Assembly: GCA_003506895.1 (NCBI GenBank)
Contig: DNXO01000067.1
Coordinates: forward strand, 2,779-19,024
Length of the DNA stretch: 16,246 nt
Reading direction: 5' to 3'
Source of the DNA: Acetobacteraceae bacterium
Lineage (GTDB): Bacteria; Pseudomonadota; Alphaproteobacteria; Acetobacterales; Acetobacteraceae
Below, one piece after another: positions 7,079 to 13,355 of the stretch. The first letter of the stretch is position 1; every line of letters starts with the position of its first letter. The notes beneath the pieces are model-generated. The model had not been told where the DNA came from. It did no database searches and was given only the letters and a program-made list of their open reading frames with translations. Position numbers and translations under genes: made by a program.

Positions 7079-7333
7079 CTAACGCGTCAATGGGGCTTCC
7101 GGGAAGCGCGGGAAGCACATGACCGTCACGTTATCCAGGACCGTGGCGCACATCTTCACCGTTCCTGTCCATCGATCTGTCACCAGCGCGGCTGCGCCTG
7201 GCGCAGCGGACACGTCATATCGTCCCATATAGGCGATCGTCGTGGACAGGATAATGAACCCGACCAGGACCGCCCATGCCTGAGCATGTGTGCTGAGGCA
7301 CCTGACGATGGAGCATGTGAGAGCATTCCGCAT
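7079..7333 (-). CDS. Small single-pass membrane protein, hypothetical
   Basis: 84 residues. One clear hydrophobic segment lies near residues 19-35 (AWAVLVGFIILSTTIAY). It is followed by a soluble tail containing VTDRWTGTVKMC, a D-R-x-T-G-x-V-x-x-C pattern that recurs in small proteobacterial membrane proteins of unknown role. The ATG at 7333 was taken; a weak GGGACGA precedes it. The gene lies just inside the left inverted repeat and reads toward the element's left end. An overlapping frame (7180-7482) is also open but shows no recognisable protein features. I cannot assign a function, and it may be a decayed fragment. Confidence 0.5.
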   Translation of the reverse strand: MRNALTCSIVRCLSTHAQAWAVLVGFIILSTTIAYMGRYDVSAAPGAAALVTDRWTGTVKMCATVLDNVTVMCFPRFPEAPLTR

Positions 7334-8027
7334 TCGTCCCGGATATCACGGGACTGGCCGCCGGTCCACGGCTGACGGAACAAGCCCTCCAACCCATCTT
7401 TGTTAAACAAACCCGTCGGTGCGGCGATCGTAAAGGGGCGATCCCGCTGACGATGCAACGTGAGACCGGCCTCATCGGTCAAGACGTTTCCGCCGGTTTT
7501 GGTTCACTGTCCGTTTTTCGATCTAACCACAATATCTAGAGCGAAGACGGGCGAATCCCTAGATATAGTGAGGTCGATTCGGATCACGCTAGAATGAAGG
7601 CCCGACGCGCTGGCGCAGACCGATTGTTGCGCGGCGGCATATACATTGCTAACAAACTGTAATCGCAAGGAAATCACACATCGAAATGTGGGCCGTATGC
7701 CCTACGCCGTTGATTCCTCGCCACTAAATGCGTTGCCAGATTCGCAACACCTAATATGCTGCGCGAACGGTGTTCAGCGATGTGGACCCATCTAGATAGG
7801 CACGCAGCCCAGAAGCGCGCCGCGACAGGGTGACCGTATGGCCTCAGCACCCCATATGTCCTAACACCGAGTCGCATGTAACCCACGCAGTTGTATGCCA
7901 TCGAAAGTCAAGATATTTTTGCGCCAGGCATGCATTTTTGTATGGATTTGTGAAACCGGTCGTGGTAGATAGTGTCCGTTAAATACCCCAGTGTGGTACT
8001 TTTGACGCGAAAACCTAGGAGGGTGCG
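7334..8027. other. About 0.7 kb without a convincing gene, inside the transposon
   Basis: Short open frames exist on the - strand (for example 7674-7901 and 7908-8159), but they have no start signals and no family-like composition. The stretch is clearly richer in A+T than the chromosomal genes. It contains an imperfect 14-bp inverted repeat (7528-7570) and the upstream region of the cassette that starts at 8028. I see no tRNA and no recognisable riboswitch or terminator. Confidence 0.6.
7528..7570. repeat. Imperfect 14-bp inverted repeat resembling a pair of NrdR-type boxes
   Basis: CACAATATCTAGAG (7528-7541) pairs with CCCTAGATATAGTG (7557-7570) at 12 of 14 positions with a 15-nt spacer. 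Each arm alone resembles the near-palindromic NrdR box (ACAC-TATATATA-GTGT type). The centre-to-centre distance of 29 bp is shorter than the roughly 31-32 bp known for NrdR pairs, and no ribonucleotide reductase gene is near. It may simply be an operator or hairpin of the cargo region. Confidence 0.4.
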
Positions 8028-8258
8028 ATGCTGACCGGTCCGCAAGGCCAGAAGCGACCCGCCGATGTTATCGGCTGCGCAGTGAAAATTGGGCGGCTTT
8101 CGGTCGGCGACGATTCCGAAGACCGTAAAAATCCTTCCGGCAAGGTCCAAAGCGGCCATGCTGGTGCTAAGGCCAGAATGGCCAAACTATCGCCGCAAAG
8201 GCGTGTTGAGATCGAAGAGACGGCAGCAGCCGCTCGATGGAAAATAGGAGTTAGGTGA
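8028..8258 (+). CDS. Small basic hypothetical protein, first gene of the transposon cassette
   Basis: 76 residues starting MLTGPQGQKRPADVIGCAVK. It ends with a KARMAKLSPQRRVEIEETAA segment followed by AARWK. This two-part layout (a G-P-x-G-x-K-R-P-A-D-V-I-G opening and an S-P-x-R-R-x-E-I...A-A-x-A-R-W close) is one I recognise from small, often unannotated alphaproteobacterial proteins; some are labelled RNA-binding, but I know of no demonstrated function. The start is well supported: TAGGAGG lies about 6 nt before the ATG. Its TGA overlaps the next gene's ATG by one base, so the two are coupled. Confidence 0.8.
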   Translation: MLTGPQGQKRPADVIGCAVKIGRLSVGDDSEDRKNPSGKVQSGHAGAKARMAKLSPQRRVEIEETAAAARWKIGVR

Positions 8259-8449
8259 TGAGCGCGACACTAGAACGGGCGACAGCATTGCTGTTTCCAC
8301 CAGAAGGTCGCCAAGCGCTGGACGTGAAGTTCTTTTTTGCGCCCAGCGCTACCGTCGAGGCATTGGCTCAGCAGATAATCGTCTGCTTTGATGCTATGGG
8401 CGACAATGCTCGCGTAATCAATCGCATTGACCGTGGCTTGACGTCATAG
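8258..8449 (+). CDS. Small hypothetical protein, second gene of the cassette
   Basis: 63 residues. The ATG at 8258 was chosen (TGATG junction with the previous gene; GGAG about 7 nt upstream); a GTG three bases earlier is also possible. It has no membrane segment or signal peptide. The middle (FPPEGRQALDVKFFFAP) has a pattern seen in other short alphaproteobacterial hypotheticals, and the rest looks like one amphipathic helix plus a tail. No function can be assigned. It is followed by a hairpin at 8464-8496 and then the ImmA/IrrE-like gene. Confidence 0.68.
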   Translation: MSATLERATALLFPPEGRQALDVKFFFAPSATVEALAQQIIVCFDAMGDNARVINRIDRGLTS

Positions 8450-8463
8450 TTGTGGAACTGTAA

Positions 8464-8496
8464 CCTAACGCTTTTCTCGGATAGGAAGGCGTTAGG
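8464..8496 (+). promoter_or_regulatory. 13-bp hairpin that buries the ribosome binding site of the next gene
   Basis: CCTAACGCTTTTC (8464-8476) pairs with GGAAGGCGTTAGG (8484-8496) along all 13 positions, two of them G-U, around a 7-nt loop. The 3' arm contains GGAAGG, the only Shine-Dalgarno candidate for the TTG start at 8500. No T-run follows, which argues against a simple terminator and for control of translation (or coupling to upstream ribosomes). Confidence 0.65.
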
Positions 8497-8499
8497 CTC

Positions 8500-9093
8500 T
8501 TGTTATTCAAAGACTTTTTTAAATGCTTGTCCGAAAAGCCGTTCACGAATCTGATTGAGGTTGATACCCTTGCAGATATTGTGAATCTCCACCATTTTGG
8601 TGTCGGAACCCTTACCTTTAGGAATTTTCCCGATTTCCAAGGCGCTCAGCCTGGAAATTTTATTTGGCTTGAGAGTGACCGCACTAGCCCCTACGAGGAG
8701 GCGTTTAACGATGCGGTTGTTTTCGTTAACGAAAATATCCTAGACGACCTGCCTACGGTACGCATCGTCGCCGCCAAAGAGTTAATGCATGTCTTTGACG
8801 GGGCTGAACAAAGAGCGAACTCCCCTGAGAAATTCAAGGAATTACTCGAGGAAATCGCATCTAGCCCGGCGCGAAACGATACCTCGCCCCAGTATGATGC
8901 GGATCGTGTTGCCTTATGGAAGGCAATTTTAGCTCTCATCCCACCGTGGATACGTGAACAGTTTGTTGACGCTTGGGACAAAGGCGATATCAAGGCGCCT
9001 GAACTCGCGCGCCGACTAGTGCTTCCTGAAGAGGTCGTCGCCGCTGCGATGGGAAGGTATTACTCCGTGTACCTTGACCGATATGCGAAATGA
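8500..9093 (+). CDS. ImmA/IrrE-like protein with degenerate metal motif
   Basis: 197 residues from a TTG start at 8500; GGAAGG lies 10 nt upstream. The segment VRIVAAKELMHVFDG (residues 87-101) sits where ImmA/IrrE zinc peptidases carry HExxH; here it is K93-E-L-M-H97, so the first zinc histidine is replaced. In the family a third ligand lies further on; candidates are not obvious. The C-terminal part (ELARRLVLPEEVVAAAM, about 168-184) looks like the helical region these proteins use after the catalytic domain. ImmA-type proteases cleave phage-type repressors, and IrrE/DdrO regulates radiation response. With KELMH this protein may bind a partner without cleaving it. Codon use is AT-richer than neighbours: two 60-base lines counted by eye gave 42% and 53% GC. 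Confidence 0.7.
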   Translation: MLFKDFFKCLSEKPFTNLIEVDTLADIVNLHHFGVGTLTFRNFPDFQGAQPGNFIWLESDRTSPYEEAFNDAVVFVNENILDDLPTVRIVAAKELMHVFDGAEQRANSPEKFKELLEEIASSPARNDTSPQYDADRVALWKAILALIPPWIREQFVDAWDKGDIKAPELARRLVLPEEVVAAAMGRYYSVYLDRYAK

Positions 9094-9137
9094 ATAAAAT
9101 GCTTGCTATATAACTCATTCCCCGTTGTACACGGGGC

Positions 9138-10007
9138 ATGAACACGCTAAACGGGTCCAAATCCTCTCCATGCCGGTGGAAAGGTCGTCCATGCGCTCCG
9201 TCTCCCGCGTGGTTGGCGTGTCGATCAACACCGTAGCCAAGCTACTCGCGGATGCTGGCGAGGCTTGCGAGGAACACCACGACAAGACGGTGCGCAACGT
9301 TCGCTCCAAGCGGGTGCAGGTGCGATGAGATTTGGTCCTTCGTCTATGCTAAGGCCAAGAACGTTGCGACCGCTAAGGCGGCTCCGGAAGAGGCTGGCGA
9401 CTGCTGGACCTGGACCGCGCTGGATGCCGATACGAAGCTGATAATCTCTTGGGTCGTCGGTGGCCGCGATGCATCTTACGCCAACGACTTCATGCAGGAC
9501 GTAGCGGCTCGTCTGGCGAACCGGGTCCAACTAACCACCGATGGGCATGGCCCATACCTGCAAGCCATTGAGGGCGCGTTTGGTGACGATATCGACTATT
9601 CCATGTTGATCAAACACTACGGCGCCCCGGTTGGCGCGCTGGGGCGTTATAGCCCCGGCGAATGCGTCGGGATCGAACAGCGCCGGGTTGAGGGCCGCCC
9701 CGATCCGAAACACGTCAACACCAGCTTCGTTGAGCGCCAGAACCTCACGATGCGGATGCAGATGCGCCGCTTCACCCGGTTGACGAACGGCTTCTCCAAA
9801 AGGATCGAGAGCCTCCGCCACATGCTGGCGCTGTTCTATGTGTTCTATAACTTCGTCCGTATCCACAAAACGCTCAAGTGCTCGCCCGCTATGGCTGCTG
9901 GGGTGTCCGCTACCTTGTGGTCTATGGATGACATCATCGCGCTGATTGATGCGAAGGCCGAAGCCCCGAAGCCCCCGACCGTCTATAAGTTAAGGAATTC
10001 AAACTGA
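9138..10007 (+). pseudogene. IS1-family-type transposase, frameshifted
   Basis: The first part (frame of 9125-9328) is an HTH region: AKRVQILSMPVERSSMRSVS, then VVGVSINTVAKLLADAGEAC. The frame ends at a TGA at 9326-9328. The catalytic part continues in another frame from CDEIWSFVYAKAKNV to the stop at 10005-10007. It contains the DDE-type residues (Asp in CDEIW, Asp in TTDGH, Glu in FVERQNLTMRM) and the conserved FYNFVRIHKTL close. One extra G after CAG (9319/9320) explains the break: removing it joins SKRVQ directly to CDEIW. The N-terminus also looks shifted: ATGAACACGCTA at 9138 fits the usual MNTL start, but about 10 bases seem to be missing before AKRVQ. IS1 itself uses -1 frameshifting at an A6C site; no such site is present and the required shift is +1. 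Confidence 0.85.
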
Positions 10008-10021
10008 TATGAGACACTACC
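9994..10021 (-). repeat. Right terminal inverted repeat
   Basis: Read on the - strand it starts GGTAGTGTCTCA, then TATCA, then GTTTGAATTCC. The TATCA is absent from the left end, so one end has gained or lost 5 bases. The transposase TGA (10005-10007) lies within it. Confidence 0.82.
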
Positions 10022-10029
10022 TGCTAAGG
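10022..10029. repeat. Right target-site duplication of the transposon (TGCTAAGG)
   Basis: Exact copy of the octamer at 7029-7036, directly next to the right inverted repeat. Joining 7036 to 10030 restores the likely empty site upstream of dnaB. Confidence 0.88.
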
Positions 10030-10078
10030 GCTTGGGGGCAACAACCCAATTGTTTAACGTAAGCTACCGGCGTCTCAT

Positions 10079-10298
10079 CGTCATGGCGGGCCTGCGCCCC
10101 ATATGAGTTAAAATAGGGCGGCGGCACCTCGGTTTTTTATATGCGTCATGGCCGGGCTTGTTCCGGCCACCCACGACTTTGCCCTGTTCGGCACCGCAAG
10201 TCGTGGGTGACCGCGCCAAGCGCGGTCATGACACAAGGTGTTTATCAACAGTTCACGCCGCTATTCTAACGCCAACGGGGCGCAGGCCCGCCATGACG
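10079..10298. repeat. 22-nt perfect inverted repeat enclosing a REP-like palindrome
   Basis: The arm 10079-10100 (CGTCATGGCGGG...GCGCCCC) is repeated as an exact reverse complement at 10277-10298. The 176 bp between them hold the cloverleaf at 10145-10232. The right arm ends 3 bp before the recQ stop codon. The arms resemble the CGTCATGGCCGGGCTTG text of the inner element, so both may belong to one repeat family. Confidence 0.85.
10145..10232. repeat. REP-like intergenic palindrome, cloverleaf of nested hairpins
   Basis: The outer stem GTCAT (10145-10149)/ATGAC (10228-10232) closes three hairpins in a row. These are GGCCGG/CCGGCC (10150-10168), ACCCACGACTT/AAGTCGTGGGT (10169-10208), and GACCGCGC/GCGCGGTC (10209-10227). 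Text of the kind TCATGGCCGGGCTTG...CACGACTT is typical of dispersed intergenic palindromes in alphaproteobacteria. It lies downstream of recQ and may help end or stabilise that transcript. Confidence 0.8.
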
Positions 10299-10301
10299 GT
10301 C

Positions 10302-12155
10302 CTAAGCGCGTTTCGCCAGGCCGGTGGGGATCTCGGCGCCCAGCACGCCCAGCACATGCCGGCCGTAACGCTCCAGCTTGGAGGCGCCGACACCTTTGAT
10401 CGATGCCAGTTCGTCCAGCGTCGCCGGCTTCGCCGCAGCGATTTCTCGTAACACCGAGTCGTGGAATATGACGTACGGGGGTATGCCCTGCCCTTTCGAC
10501 TCCGCAAGTCGCCACAGGCGCAGCGCCTCATACAGAGACGCGTCGACTGGAGCTTCCGAGACCTCCGCGCCAGGCGCGCGGCCACGTTCGGAGCGTTCTG
10601 TCCTCACCGGCTTCGGCTGGTCCTGGCGCAGGATCACCTTCACCTCGCCGCGCAGGATCGGCCTTGCCACTTCCTCGACCATGAACAGGCCGCCGTGGCC
10701 TTCGGTATCGACGTCCAGCGCCCGCAGCGCGATCAACTGACGGATCAGGCCGCGCCAATAGGTGGCGGCGTGGTCCGACCCGACACCGAACGTACGCAGC
10801 CGGTCGTGGCCGTGGCGCAGGATACCCTCGGTCCGCTCACCGCGAAGAACGGAGACAATGTGGCCGGCACCGAAAATCTGGTCCGTGCGGTAAACCGCGG
10901 ACAGCGCCATTTGCGCCTCGGTGGAGGCATCGATCGTGACCGGCGGGACCTCGCAGTTGTCGCAATGGCCGCAGTCCCGGTCGAGCGTCTCACCGAAACA
11001 GGTCAGCAGGGACGTCGTGCGGCACGTCACCGCTTCGGTCAGCGCGATCATTTCCTCCAGCTTGGTCCGCATGACGCGCTTGCGAGCGTCGGGGGCGCCG
11101 GACTGCGCCAGCCAATGACGGGCCTGGGCGACGTCCTGGCCGCCGAACAGCAGCAAGGTATCGGCGGGATCGCCGTCGCGCCCTGCCCGGCCGATCTGCT
11201 GGTAATAGGCTTCGGGGCTGTCCGGCATATCCAGATGCACCACGAAGCGCACATCCGGGCGGTCGATGCCCATGCCGAAGGCGATGGTGGCGACCACGAC
11301 CAGCGGCTCGCCGGAGCGGAAGCGCGTCAGGGACTCGCGTTTGACCATTGGATCCAGGCCGGCATGGAACGCGACCGCCGGAAACCCCTTCTCGTTCAGC
11401 TTCGCCGCCATGCGCTCCGTTTTCGCTCGGCTACCGCAATAGACGATGCCGCATTCGCCCTGGTGGCGCTTCAGGAACTCCATCAACTGTGCCGTTTCAC
11501 CCACCTTCGGCGCGGCGGACAGGCGCAGGTTGGGCCGGTGGAAGCTGGAGACGAAGACCTTCGCGCCCTCCATCCGCAGGGCCGCCAGGATGTCCTGCTG
11601 GGTGCGCGGATCGGCGGTCGCGGTCAGCGCGATGCGCGGCACGCCAGGGAACATATCGGGGATGCGCTGCAGTTCGCGGTATTCCGGCCGGAACTCGTGG
11701 CCCCATTGGGAAACGCAGTGCGCCTCATCCACCGCGAACAGCGCCAGCGGGATGCGCGCCAGGCGGTCCATCGTGCCGTTGGTCAGCAGCCGTTCGGGGG
11801 AAACATACAGCAGGTCGAGCTGCCCCCCGATCAGGTCGCGGGTGATCGTTCGCGCCTCGGCTTGGTCGATCTCGGAATGCAGCGCGCCGGCGTTGACGCC
11901 GACCTGACGCAGCGCCGCGACCTGATCGTCCATCAGCGCGATCAGCGGCGAGACGATGACGGCGGTGCCCACGCGGACCAGGGCGGGGACCTGATAGCAG
12001 ATGCTCTTGCCGCCGCCGGTGGGCATCAGCACCAGTGCGTCGCCGCCCGACACGACGTGACGAACCGCCGCATCCTGCTGGCCGCGAAAGCCGGGAAAGC
12101 CGAAAATCTGGCGCAGCACCTGTGCCGGATCGAGCAGCGTGGTATCGGCGAACAT
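10302..12155 (-). CDS. recQ: ATP-dependent DNA helicase RecQ
   Basis: A 617-residue 3'-5' superfamily 2 helicase used in RecF-pathway repair and fork maintenance. Motif order is complete: motif 0 FGFPGFRGQQ (18-27), Walker A MPTGGGKS (44-51), DEAH (143-146) followed by the RecQ-specific CVSQWGHEFRPEY aromatic loop, TATAD (178-182), and motif VI QQIGRAGRDGDP (319-330). The zinc-binding region has Cys378, Cys395, Cys398 and Cys401. A winged helix follows, and an HRDC domain occupies roughly residues 540-610 (LASIKGVGASKLERYG). Length matches standard bacterial RecQ. The ATG at 12155 is the first start and is followed at once by family sequence. The 3' end abuts a 22-nt inverted repeat. No LexA box of the GAAC-N7-GAAC type was seen upstream. 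Confidence 0.96.
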   Translation of the reverse strand: MFADTTLLDPAQVLRQIFGFPGFRGQQDAAVRHVVSGGDALVLMPTGGGKSICYQVPALVRVGTAVIVSPLIALMDDQVAALRQVGVNAGALHSEIDQAEARTITRDLIGGQLDLLYVSPERLLTNGTMDRLARIPLALFAVDEAHCVSQWGHEFRPEYRELQRIPDMFPGVPRIALTATADPRTQQDILAALRMEGAKVFVSSFHRPNLRLSAAPKVGETAQLMEFLKRHQGECGIVYCGSRAKTERMAAKLNEKGFPAVAFHAGLDPMVKRESLTRFRSGEPLVVVATIAFGMGIDRPDVRFVVHLDMPDSPEAYYQQIGRAGRDGDPADTLLLFGGQDVAQARHWLAQSGAPDARKRVMRTKLEEMIALTEAVTCRTTSLLTCFGETLDRDCGHCDNCEVPPVTIDASTEAQMALSAVYRTDQIFGAGHIVSVLRGERTEGILRHGHDRLRTFGVGSDHAATYWRGLIRQLIALRALDVDTEGHGGLFMVEEVARPILRGEVKVILRQDQPKPVRTERSERGRAPGAEVSEAPVDASLYEALRLWRLAESKGQGIPPYVIFHDSVLREIAAAKPATLDELASIKGVGASKLERYGRHVLGVLGAEIPTGLAKRA

Positions 12156-12385
12156 CCCGGCTAAAAAACTCCCGATTCAAAATGCACCGCGAATCGGCTG
12201 GTGGCGGCGGCACTATAGGCGCGGTGGGATGGGTATCGCCAACGCTGTCTGGGGGCGCCCACGGACATTCGGCTTGTCCGGGATGCTTGGGCAGCCGGAC
12301 ACGCCCAGGCATGCGGTGAAGGTCCGGACACGAAATCACCTGCCTGTGCCCTTGATCCGTGGCACGGCATCCCCATGAATCAACA

Positions 12386-13324
12386 ATGCCGACGCAAACC
12401 GAGATTGATGACGCCGACCGCCAGGCTCGGGAATGGCGGTTTTCCGACCCCGCGCCGTTGATAATCGGTTCCGATGCGCACCGCGACGCCGCCTGCCTGA
12501 TGTTCCGGGAGACGTTTAATCCCTACAGGCCCTCGGTGATCGACTGGCCGAAGCTTGATCCCGATGAGTTGAAGCGGCTGACCAGCCTGCCGATCTGGGA
12601 CATCGCCGTCAGCACCGAGGACAAGGCCAGCGCCAGGATGAATGCCTATGGCGATACCGCCACGGACCCGGCGTGGCGGGAAGCGATCCTGCGGAACGGC
12701 TGGGAGGAACGCCGGCATCGGGAGGTGCTGGCAAATCTGGTGACCAGCTACGGGATCGCGCTCCAGCCGCAACCGCCGGACACGTTACCGGCCGATCCGG
12801 AGTGGGGCTATCTGGTCACGGGCTACTCTGAGTGCATCGACAGTTTCTTCGCGTTCGGGCTGTTCGAACTGGCCCGCCGCTCCGGCTATTTTCCGACGGC
12901 CCTGGTCGAAACCTTCGAACCGGTGATCCAAGAGGAAGCGCGCCACATATTGCTGTTCGCCAATTGGCTGGCATGGCACCGCAAGCGGCTGAATGCTTGG
13001 CGCCGGGTGCGCTTTGAACTCCGGGTCGCCAGGGCGTGGATTTTCCTGGCGTGGGAACGTGTCGGTCTGGCGGCAGGTATGGACCAGCCCGACAACAATT
13101 TCACCATGAACGGCAGCCAAGCGGTCAGCAACACCGATATATCGCCCCTGGACCTGATGGCGATCTGCCTGAGGGAAAACGATCGCCGGTTCGCGGGATA
13201 CGACAGCCGGCTGCTCCGGCCAACCACGACACCGGCGTTGGCCCGGTATGCGGTGCGCATGGGGGAACTTTATCGGCGCGGACGGGCACTGATGTTCAAA
13301 CGTGACTTCCAGGCCAGGCAATAA
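12386..13324 (+). CDS. Ferritin-like superfamily protein, function unknown
   Basis: 312 residues if the ATG at 12386 is used; an in-frame GTG at 12359 would add nine residues, and neither has a good Shine-Dalgarno. The protein is mostly helical and shows two E-x-x-H motifs, E108-R-R-H111 (WEERRHREVLANL) and E184-A-R-H187 (QEEARHILLFANWLAWH). With Glu149 (YSECIDSFFAFGLFELA) these fit the carboxylate/His ligands of a di-iron four-helix bundle. That supports a ferritin-like fold and perhaps an oxidase or hydroxylase role, but the substrate cannot be inferred. It has no signal peptide. It is the first gene of a + strand run with the secreted Pro/Tyr-rich protein (31 nt later) and the GH15 enzyme. 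Confidence 0.75.
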   Translation: MPTQTEIDDADRQAREWRFSDPAPLIIGSDAHRDAACLMFRETFNPYRPSVIDWPKLDPDELKRLTSLPIWDIAVSTEDKASARMNAYGDTATDPAWREAILRNGWEERRHREVLANLVTSYGIALQPQPPDTLPADPEWGYLVTGYSECIDSFFAFGLFELARRSGYFPTALVETFEPVIQEEARHILLFANWLAWHRKRLNAWRRVRFELRVARAWIFLAWERVGLAAGMDQPDNNFTMNGSQAVSNTDISPLDLMAICLRENDRRFAGYDSRLLRPTTTPALARYAVRMGELYRRGRALMFKRDFQARQ

Positions 13325-13326
13325 TG

Positions 13327-13347
13327 CCCTCCCAGTCCGCCGGAGGG
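13327..13347 (+). promoter_or_regulatory. Small hairpin over the Shine-Dalgarno of the following gene
   Basis: CCCTCC (13327-13332) pairs with GGAGGG (13342-13347), leaving a 9-nt loop. The 3' arm is the Shine-Dalgarno for the ATG at 13356. It may lower translation of the secreted protein unless ribosomes finishing the ferritin-like gene open it. Confidence 0.5.
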
Positions 13348-13355
13348 TCGCTTTG

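Larger units (their letters stand above)
7037..10021 (+). mobile_element. 2,985-bp IS1-like transposon with cargo genes
   Basis: The left end reads GGTAGCGTCTCAGTTTGAAT (7037-7056). The right end, on the - strand from 10021, reads GGTAGTGTCTCA, then five extra bases (TATCA), then GTTTGAATTCC. Both ends are flanked by the same octamer TGCTAAGG, so the whole length appears to have moved as one unit. The transposase gene fills only the right third (9138-10007) and its stop codon lies in the right inverted repeat. The remaining 2.1 kb carries a small membrane-protein gene (- strand), an AT-richer stretch and a three-gene + strand cassette. An ordinary IS of this family is about 1 kb, so the extra DNA is cargo or a later insertion inside the left end. 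The transposase is frameshifted, so this copy is probably immobile. Confidence 0.85.

Noticed and set aside
7180..7482. 100-codon - strand frame overlapping the small membrane protein gene
   Set aside because: Composition changes along its length and no domain is recognisable; the membrane-protein frame has the clearer protein character. It could still be decayed sequence.
7969..7980. GGTAGATAGTGTCC as an alternative left end of the IS next to the three-gene cassette
   Set aside because: It matches the right end only with a 4-base gap and has no flanking copy of TGCTAAGG. The site at 7037 has both the better repeat and the exact duplication.
7674..8159. Two - strand open frames (7674-7901 and 7908-8159) as cargo genes
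   Set aside because: No ribosome binding sites and no family-like pattern; the second is antisense to the well-supported gene at 8028.
9310..9330. Programmed ribosomal frameshift in the transposase
   Set aside because: The needed shift is +1, whereas IS1 uses -1 at an A-run; no A-run or other slippery heptamer is present and removing one G restores the family sequence.
10461..12164. Long + strand open frame of 567 codons
   Set aside because: It lies antisense to recQ, whose complete motif set fixes the coding strand; GC-rich genes commonly leave open shadow frames.
12172..12197. 7-bp inverted repeat CCGATTC/GAATCGG upstream of recQ as an operator
   Set aside because: Short arms with a 12-base spacer in GC-rich DNA are common by chance, and no matching regulator is known; not enough to annotate.
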